64,000 nucleotides of DNA from Aeromicrobium sp. Root495 (GTDB lineage: Bacteria; Actinomycetota; Actinomycetes; Propionibacteriales; Nocardioidaceae): assembly GCF_001426755.1 (NCBI RefSeq), contig NZ_LMFJ01000001.1, positions 1,421,846 through 1,485,845 on the forward strand, read 5' to 3'. This document shows, in pieces, positions 55,647-64,000 of the stretch (the stretch's first letter is position 1; each line of letters starts with the position of its first letter). Made by a program: the position numbers and the translations under genes. The notes under the pieces were generated by a model, which ran no database searches, was not told the origin of the DNA, and was given only the letters and a program-made list of their open reading frames with translations.

Positions 55647-56509
55647 CACTCACGCCCCAGGTCGCGGTGCACCACCAGGGTGCGGACGTCTCGGGCGCGC
55701 AGACGCAGCGCGAACGCCTCGGCCATGGCCACGCTGCGGTGGCGTCCGCCCGTGCAGCCGATGGCGATGGAGAGGAAGCGCTTGTCCTCGTGCAGGAACC
55801 CGTCGGTGAGCAGTGCCAGCAGGTTCTCGTACTGCTGGAGGAACTCCTGGGCCGACGGCTGGCTGAGCACGAACTGCGAGACCGGTGCGTCGAGGCCGCT
55901 CATGGGCTTGAGCTCGGGGTCCCAGAACGGGTTGGGCAGGAACCGCATGTCGGCCACCATGTCGGCGTCGATGGGGATCCCGTACTTGAAGCCGAACGAC
56001 ATGATCGATGCGCGCAGCCCGTCGGTCTCGCGCTGCTCGAACGCCGCACGGATCCGCTGGCCCAGCTGGTGGACGTTGAGGTTGGTGGTGTCGACGACCA
56101 GGTCGGCCCGGCCGCGCAGGCGGCGCAGGAGGTCGCGCTCGCGGGTGAAACCGTCCAGGAGGCGCCCCTCGCGGCTCAGGGGGTGCGGGCGTCGGGCCGC
56201 CTCCTGGCGCCGGACCAGGACCTCGTCGGAGGCCTCGAGGTACACGACCTCGGCATGCAGGCCGCGGTTTCGGAGCTCTTCGAGCGACTCGATGAGCGAC
56301 TCGAAGAACTCGCCGGAGCGCGCGTCGGCCACGATGGCGAGTCGGTCGGTGTGACCCGTCGCCTCGATCGCCTCGACGGTGCCCACGAGCAGCGGGGCGG
56401 GAAGGTTGTCGATGACGAAGTAGCCGAGGTTCTCCAACGTCTTGGCGGCGGTGCCGCGTCCGGCCCCGGTCATGCCGGTCACCACCACGAACCTCGTGAG
56501 CTCGGTCAT
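55646..56509 (-). CDS. rapZ: RapZ/YvcJ family nucleotide-binding protein
   Basis: A 287-aa P-loop protein. Walker A reads GMTGAGRGT, with Arg where Lys is usual, as in other actinobacterial members. The C-terminal domain has the family segment IAIGCTGGRHRSVAMAEAF. In enterobacteria RapZ guides RNase E to a small RNA; that target is absent in actinobacteria, so the role here is open. It lies 6 nt after uvrC. Confidence 0.92.
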   Translation of the reverse strand: MTELTRFVVVTGMTGAGRGTAAKTLENLGYFVIDNLPAPLLVGTVEAIEATGHTDRLAIVADARSGEFFESLIESLEELRNRGLHAEVVYLEASDEVLVRRQEAARRPHPLSREGRLLDGFTRERDLLRRLRGRADLVVDTTNLNVHQLGQRIRAAFEQRETDGLRASIMSFGFKYGIPIDADMVADMRFLPNPFWDPELKPMSGLDAPVSQFVLSQPSAQEFLQQYENLLALLTDGFLHEDKRFLSIAIGCTGGRHRSVAMAEAFALRLRARDVRTLVVHRDLGRE

Positions 56510-56515
56510 CGGCCT

Positions 56516-58453
56516 TCAGTCCTCCACGATCTCGCCGGTCGCCATGTCGACTCCCGGGGCGGGTGCATCGGCGGCGAGGGCCGTCCGGATGGATTCTGCC
56601 GTAGCGAGACCGATGCCAGGTACCTCGGCGATCTGCTCGGGCGTGGCGGCGCGGATCTTCTTGACCGACCCGAACGTGGACATGAGGGCGCGACGGCGGG
56701 ACGGGCCCAGCCCGGGGATGTCGTCGAGGGCGCTGCCGGTCATGGCCTTGGCACGCCGCTGGCGGTGGTGGGCGATGGCGAAGCGATGGGCCTCGTCGCG
56801 CACGCGCTGCAGGAGGTACAGACCCTCGCTGGTGCGCGGCAGGATGACGGGGTCCTCCTCGTCGGGCACCCAGACCTCCTCGAGGCGCTTGGCCAGGCCG
56901 CACAGGCCGACGTCGGCGATCCCGAGCTCGCGCATGGCGGTCTGCGCCGCGGCGACCTGCGGCGGGCCACCGTCGACCACGACGAGCGCCGGCGCATAGG
57001 CGAACTTCTTGGGCGCACCGGTCTCGGGGTCGATGCCGGCCTCGTCGGCTCCTTCGGCCCGCGCCTTGAGGAGGCGCTGGAACCGACGGGTGATGACCTC
57101 GTGCATGGCTGCGACGTCGCTCTGGCCCTCGTGACGAATGGTGAAGCGCCGGTACTCACTCTTGCGGGGCAGCCCGTCCTCGAAGACCACCATGGAGGCC
57201 ACGATCTCGGTGCCCTGCAGGTTGGAGATGTCGTAGCACTCGATGCGCAGCGGTGCGGTGGGCAGCTCGAGCGCGTCCTGGATCTCCTCGAGCGCCTTGC
57301 TGCGGGCGGTGAGGTCGCCGGCACGCTTGAGCTTGTGGCGAGCCATGGACTGCTGCGCGTTCTGCACGACCGTCTCCATGAGTCGCTTCTTGTCGCCGCG
57401 CTCCGGCACGCGCACCCGGACCTTGCTGCCGCGCAGCTCGGCGAGCAGCTCGGTGACGGCCTCGACGTCGCTCGGCAGCGCCGGCACCAGCACCTCGCGC
57501 GGCACGGCGTCGGAGGCAGCGTCGCCGTAGAGGGTGACGAGGGCGCGCTGCACGAGCTCGGGGAAGTCGGCGTCGTCGGCCTTGTCGGCCACCCAGCCGC
57601 GCTGACCACGGATGCGGCCGCCCCGGACGTTGAAGATCTGGACGGCCACCTCGAGCGGGTCGTCGACGAAGCCCAGGACGTCGGCGTCGGTGTCGGAGCC
57701 GAGGACGACGGTCTGCTTCTCGAGCACCCGGTTGAGCGCTCCGAGGTCGTCACGCAGCTTGGCCGCGAGCTCGTACTCCTGGGCGTCGGAGGCCTCCTTC
57801 ATGCGCTGCTGGATACGGCGCGTGAAGTTGCCGGTCTGGCCCCCCATGAAGGCCATGAAGTCGTTCACGATGGCCCGGTGCTCCTCGGCCGTCACCCGGC
57901 CGACGCACGGGGCCGCGCACTTGCCGATGTCGCCCAGGAGGCACGGGCGACCGATCCCTTGGGCCCGGCGGAACGTCCCTGCGCTGCACGAGCGCATGGG
58001 GAAGACACGGAGCAGCGTGTCGACGGTGTCGCGGATGGCCCACGCGTGGCCGTACGGACCGAAGTACCGGACCCCCTTGCGCTGGGCGCCGCGCATCACG
58101 AGAACCCGGGGGAACTCCTCGCCGACCGTGACGGCCAGCCAGGGATAGCTCTTGTCGTCGCGGTACTTGACGTTGAACCGCGGGTCGAACTCCTTGATCC
58201 AGGTGTACTCGAGCGCGAGCGCCTCGACCTCGGTGCCCACGACCGTCCAGTCGACGCTGGCGGCGGTGAGCACCATCTGCTGCGTCCGCTGGTGGAGGTT
58301 GGCGACGTCCTGGAAGTACGAGCTGAGCCGGGGGCGCAGCGACTTGGCCTTGCCGACGTAGATGACCCGGCCCGAGGCGTCGCGGAAGCGGTACACGCCG
58401 GGCTCGGCCGGAATCTCCCCCGGCTTGGGTCGGTAGGTGGACGGATCGGCCAT
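56516..58453 (-). CDS. uvrC: Excinuclease ABC subunit C
   Basis: A 645-aa nuclease making both incisions in nucleotide excision repair. GIY-YIG domain at the N-terminus ([30 protein letters not shown]), UVR motif for UvrB (about residues 205-240), RNase H-like domain ([35 protein letters not shown]), and two helix-hairpin-helix motifs near the C-terminus ([25 protein letters not shown]). It is 14 bp downstream of uvrA. Confidence 0.95.
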   Translation of the reverse strand: MADPSTYRPKPGEIPAEPGVYRFRDASGRVIYVGKAKSLRPRLSSYFQDVANLHQRTQQMVLTAASVDWTVVGTEVEALALEYTWIKEFDPRFNVKYRDDKSYPWLAVTVGEEFPRVLVMRGAQRKGVRYFGPYGHAWAIRDTVDTLLRVFPMRSCSAGTFRRAQGIGRPCLLGDIGKCAAPCVGRVTAEEHRAIVNDFMAFMGGQTGNFTRRIQQRMKEASDAQEYELAAKLRDDLGALNRVLEKQTVVLGSDTDADVLGFVDDPLEVAVQIFNVRGGRIRGQRGWVADKADDADFPELVQRALVTLYGDAASDAVPREVLVPALPSDVEAVTELLAELRGSKVRVRVPERGDKKRLMETVVQNAQQSMARHKLKRAGDLTARSKALEEIQDALELPTAPLRIECYDISNLQGTEIVASMVVFEDGLPRKSEYRRFTIRHEGQSDVAAMHEVITRRFQRLLKARAEGADEAGIDPETGAPKKFAYAPALVVVDGGPPQVAAAQTAMRELGIADVGLCGLAKRLEEVWVPDEEDPVILPRTSEGLYLLQRVRDEAHRFAIAHHRQRRAKAMTGSALDDIPGLGPSRRRALMSTFGSVKKIRAATPEQIAEVPGIGLATAESIRTALAADAPAPGVDMATGEIVED

Positions 58454-58467
58454 GGCTCGACCCTGCC

Positions 58468-61326
<2,859 letters not shown>

Positions 61327-61406
61327 CGAAGTTCCCTTGCAACAGTGATGGGCATACCTCTTCGAGCGTAGTGGCGAGCACCGACATAAACACGTCGAGC
61401 AGGTGT

Positions 61407-61490
61407 GACGAAGGAATCTGCATCCGTCCGGGTCGACGAAGGAATCGACATTCATGTCCCCCAGGCCATCCGAAGGTCGATTCCTTCGTC
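61407..61490. repeat. Three copies of GACGAAGGAATC, two forming a perfect inverted repeat
   Basis: Copy 1 at 61407-61418, copy 2 at 61435-61446 (extending to 61449), copy 3 inverted at 61479-61490 (extending from 61476). Copies 2 and 3 form a 15-bp perfect inverted repeat (GACGAAGGAATCGAC) with a 26-nt loop. The array lies in the uvrA-MBL divergent region and ends 4 bp before the MBL -10 box, so it may be an operator. Confidence 0.8.
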
Positions 61491-61493
61491 CCC

Positions 61494-61499
61494 TAGGCT
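61494..61499 (+). promoter_or_regulatory. -10 box of a leaderless promoter
   Basis: TAGGCT, 6 nt, then ATG at 61506. Confidence 0.55.
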
Positions 61500-61505
61500 C
61501 GCCGC

Positions 61506-62162
61506 ATGACGTACACCGGAGAGGTCGAGGTCGGCGGTCCGGCCGACACGCAGGACGCCACGGACCTGGTCATCACGAAGGTCGCGGTGGGCGAGATGAG
61601 CAACAACGCCTACCTGCTGCGCTGCGCGCTCACGGGTGAGCAGGCGCTCATCGACGCCGCCGCGGAGCCCGAGACGCTGCTCGCCCTCATCGGCGACGCC
61701 GGCCTGTCCACGGTCATCACCACGCACCAGCACGGCGACCACTGGGGCGCACTCGAGGAGGTGGTGAAGGCCACCGGCGCCACCACCGTGGCCGGCGAGC
61801 TCGACGCCGACGCCATCCCCGTTCCGACCGCCAACCGCGTCGGCCCCGGCGCCCGCGTGCGCGTGGGCTCCTGTGAGCTCGAGGTCATCCACCTCGTCGG
61901 TCACACCCCCGGATCCATCGCGCTGGCCTACGACGACCCCGACGGCATCGTGCACCTGTTCACGGGCGACTCGCTCTTCCCGGGCGGCGTGGGCAACACG
62001 TTCGGCGACGCCGAGGCCTTCGCCACCCTCGTCGACGAGGTCGAGACCAAGCTGTTCGACCGTTTCCCCGACGACACGCACTTCTACCCCGGCCACGGCA
62101 ACGACAGCACCCTCGGCGCCGAGCGCCCCCACCTCGCGGAGTGGCGCGAGCGCGGCTGGTAG
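61506..62162 (+). CDS. MBL-fold metallo-hydrolase, glyoxalase II-like
   Basis: A 218-aa metallo-beta-lactamase fold hydrolase. The metal motif is [11 protein letters not shown] (HxHxDH), with further ligands in [23 protein letters not shown] and [10 protein letters not shown]. This is the YcbL/glyoxalase II-like thioesterase class. The physiological substrate is unknown. It is leaderless by the TAGGCT box and lies divergent from uvrA. Confidence 0.92.
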   Translation: MTYTGEVEVGGPADTQDATDLVITKVAVGEMSNNAYLLRCALTGEQALIDAAAEPETLLALIGDAGLSTVITTHQHGDHWGALEEVVKATGATTVAGELDADAIPVPTANRVGPGARVRVGSCELEVIHLVGHTPGSIALAYDDPDGIVHLFTGDSLFPGGVGNTFGDAEAFATLVDEVETKLFDRFPDDTHFYPGHGNDSTLGAERPHLAEWRERGW

Positions 62163-62220
62163 AGCCGGCCCACCTCCACGGTCGGCGCGTGAACCGGGTC
62201 GTCCTGGGTACTTCCGACGC

Positions 62221-62526
62221 ATGGCAGAGGACAAGCGCAGGACCGACGACGAGTGGACCGGGAGCATGAAGCGGCCGTGGATGAACCCGCCGCGGCGGCA
62301 CTCCATGGGCGCGGGCCGGGGCACCTGGAAGTTCGGGATGCTCGTGATCGTCCTTGCGATCGTCGTGGTGCTCGTGGTGCTGGGACTCGTCCGGGCCGAC
62401 GTCCTGCCGCGGGCCTTCGCCTACGCCGTGCTGCCGGTGGCGATCATCGCCGCGGCGACTTCTCGCGTCATCACGATCTGGAAGGCCAGCGAGGGCGAGA
62501 CCAGCGCCCGCGACCCCCAGGAGTAG
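62221..62526 (+). CDS. Small two-helix membrane protein
   Basis: A 101-aa protein: a charged N-terminal region of about 37 residues (KRRTDDEWTGSMKRPWMNPPRRH), two transmembrane helices at about 40-58 and 66-84, and a polar tail. No family recognised. A TACTTC box lies 6 nt before the ATG, a near match to the leaderless pattern. Confidence 0.7.
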   Translation: MAEDKRRTDDEWTGSMKRPWMNPPRRHSMGAGRGTWKFGMLVIVLAIVVVLVVLGLVRADVLPRAFAYAVLPVAIIAAATSRVITIWKASEGETSARDPQE

Positions 62527-62716
62527 CCCCGACGGGTCAGCCGCCCCGAGCCGACTTCGGCTCGAGGCGGCCACGTCGTCGACCCGCCCCCCGTGCGTGG
62601 TGCCACCGCTTCGGCGACCTTCGTCGATCGTACGTCGAACTTACGCACAAGTTGTGCACAACGCTGGGCAAAACGTCCGGCGGAACATTGGGGAGAATGT
62701 CCACGCACCCAACCCC

Positions 62717-62722
62717 TACCCT
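62717..62722 (+). promoter_or_regulatory. -10 box of a leaderless promoter for the LtrA gene
   Basis: TACCCT, 6 nt, then GTG at 62729. Confidence 0.5.
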
Positions 62723-62728
62723 GGGTCC

Positions 62729-63910
62729 GTGAACTCGCCTGACTCCTCGGCCCTGTCCCGGCTCGTCCCCATGACGGCACGCGATCCCCACGAGCCCGGC
62801 CGTGCCGCCAGTCCGCTGGAGCTCTTCTTCGACCTCGTCTTCGTGGTCGCCGTGAGCGTGGCCGCCTACGAGCTGCACCACGCCCTCACCGAGGGTCACG
62901 TGCTCGACGGCGTCCTGTCGTTCTTCCTCGTCTTCTTCGCCATCTGGTGGGCGTGGATGAACTTCACCTGGTTCGCGACGTCCTTCGACACCGACGACTG
63001 GCTCTACCGGGTCACCACCTTCGTGCAGATGGGCGGTGTCCTGGTGCTCACGGCCGGGATCCACGACGCCTTCGAGGACCACGACTTCACCACCACCGTC
63101 GTCGGCTACGTGATCATGCGTCTCGCGATGATCTCGCAGTGGCTGCGGGCCTCGCGCGGGTCGGCGGAGCACCGTCGGACGGCACGGGCGTACGCCGGGG
63201 GCATCGCCGCGGTCCAGGTCCTCTGGGTCGCCTTCCTCGCGATCCCGGACGGCGTCCGGGTGCCGGTCTTCCTGCTGCTCGCGCTGGCCGAGATCGCCGT
63301 GCCGGTGGTGGCAGAGCGCCGCGGCCTCACGCCGTGGCACCGCCACCACGTCACCGAGCGCTACGGACTGTTCACGCTGATCCTGCTCGGCGAGAGCCTG
63401 CTCGCCTCCACGAACGCGCTCATCGAGGCGCGCGACGGCGAGGCCGACCTGCTGCCGCTGGTCTCCATCGCCGTCCTGACCTTCGTGGCCACGGCGGCCC
63501 TCTGGTGGATCTACTTCTGGCCCACTCACCAGCTGATCATCACCGACCTGCGGAGCTCGCTGCGCTACGGCTACTCGCACCTCTTCGTGTTCGCCGCGGC
63601 GGGCGCGCTCTCCGCCGGGATCGAGGTGGAGATCGACGCCCTCTCCGACCACAGCGAGCTGAGCGACCTCGCAGCGTCCTACACCGTCACCGTCCCGATC
63701 GCGATCTTCATGCTCGGCACCTGGTGGATCGCGATGCGCGCACAGGCCGACCGCTGGGTGAACACCGTCGTGCCGCTCGGCGCCGTCCTGGTCCTCCTGG
63801 ACCCGGTCATCCCGGTGCCGTTCACGTTCACGACGCTGATCCTCGTGGCGGTCGTCGTGGTGCTCGTGCTCCACCCACCGCGGGTGTCGGCCTCACACGC
63901 TGACGGGTAG
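62729..63910 (+). CDS. Low temperature requirement protein A (LtrA) family membrane protein
   Basis: A 393-aa integral membrane protein with about ten helices. The family pattern is seen early as SPLELFFDLVFVVAVS, then WWAWMNFTWFATSFDTDDW, and later ERYGLFTLILLGESLLA. LtrA was named for cold growth in Listeria; the transport or enzymatic role is unknown. The GTG was chosen for the -10 box 6 nt upstream; the internal ATG before TARDPHEPG is an alternative. The 3' end overlaps the converging P450 gene by 18 bp. Confidence 0.9.
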   Translation: MNSPDSSALSRLVPMTARDPHEPGRAASPLELFFDLVFVVAVSVAAYELHHALTEGHVLDGVLSFFLVFFAIWWAWMNFTWFATSFDTDDWLYRVTTFVQMGGVLVLTAGIHDAFEDHDFTTTVVGYVIMRLAMISQWLRASRGSAEHRRTARAYAGGIAAVQVLWVAFLAIPDGVRVPVFLLLALAEIAVPVVAERRGLTPWHRHHVTERYGLFTLILLGESLLASTNALIEARDGEADLLPLVSIAVLTFVATAALWWIYFWPTHQLIITDLRSSLRYGYSHLFVFAAAGALSAGIEVEIDALSDHSELSDLAASYTVTVPIAIFMLGTWWIAMRAQADRWVNTVVPLGAVLVLLDPVIPVPFTFTTLILVAVVVVLVLHPPRVSASHADG

Positions 63911-64000
63911 CGACTCCCAGCCCCGCAGCACGCGGTTGGGCCGCCTGTGCGCCCCGGAGGTGACCTGCAGGTCGGGGAAACGCGCGTAGAGCTCCTCGAG
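63893..64000 (-). CDS. Cytochrome P450, C-terminal end only
   Basis: Only 35 codons before the stop at 63893-63895 are in the window. The visible end, LEELYARFPDLQVTSG...PNRVLRGWESLPVSV, is the typical C-terminus of actinobacterial P450s after the heme-binding Cys loop. The heme loop itself lies outside the window, so the call rests on this tail alone. Confidence 0.75.
   Translation of the reverse strand, partial: LEELYARFPDLQVTSGAHRRPNRVLRGWESLPVSV

Noticed and set aside
61327-61455. Upstream ATG start for uvrA giving 995 aa
   Set aside because: It adds a Cys-rich extension foreign to UvrA. TTG at 61326 has a good ribosome-binding site and gives the family-typical N-terminus.

Overview
The window is high-GC actinobacterial chromosome. 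Gene content and order (sufR-sufBD-Rieske-sufCSUT; ABC pair plus ctaA, ctaB, tkt-tal-pgi-zwf-opcA-pgl; rbpA-secG-tpiA-pgk-gap-whiA-yvcK-rapZ-uvrC-uvrA) match the block conserved across Actinobacteria, including the Rv1445c-Rv1466 region of Mycobacterium tuberculosis. Codon use, many GTG starts and frequent leaderless promoters fit a member of the Propionibacteriales such as Aeromicrobium or Nocardioides; the genus is an inference.

Layout. 1-4.9 kb: leftward phosphate-uptake operon (pstC-pstA-pstS plus a truncated secreted protein) with a PhoP box upstream. 5-10.5 kb: SPFH/NfeD pair, a lone ABC ATPase, serB, dodecin, DUF3099 and SURF1 genes. 10.5-16.8 kb: two large secreted proteins, one a GH16 glycosidase behind three near-identical 96-residue repeats and a Thr-Pro linker, the other an Ig-like/RCC1 seven-repeat protein, with an ABC-F ATPase between them. 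16.9-23.5 kb: the complete SUF iron-sulfur assembly operon under a SufR-like repressor. 23.6-24.7 kb: a LigD-type polymerase-domain gene.

24.6-33.6 kb: an integrated element of about 9 kb, bounded by 30-bp direct repeats and inserted in the 3' end of the LigD-polymerase gene. It carries a tyrosine integrase, an excisionase, small unknown genes, a helix-turn-helix protein whose 3' end merges into a DnaA box plus five phased iteron-like repeats, an HK97-type major capsid protein, a small membrane protein, and a tape-measure-like protein. I see no terminase, portal, protease, connector, major tail or lysis gene. It looks like a phage satellite (comparable in size to phiRv1/phiRv2 and to capsid-forming PICIs) that supplies its own shell and possibly its own tail-length ruler. 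This is the most interesting part of the window.

33.8-40.9 kb: small alarmone synthetase, LigC-type DNA ligase, an ABC exporter pair coupled to heme A synthase, DUF1330, an unknown beta-rich protein, and protoheme farnesyltransferase. 41-49 kb: pentose-phosphate operon. 49.1-61.3 kb: long leftward run of rbpA, secG, lower glycolysis, a PrmC-related methyltransferase, whiA, yvcK, rapZ, uvrC, uvrA. 61.5-64 kb: MBL hydrolase, a membrane protein, an LtrA family protein and the tail of a cytochrome P450.

No rRNA, tRNA, CRISPR array or insertion sequence was found.
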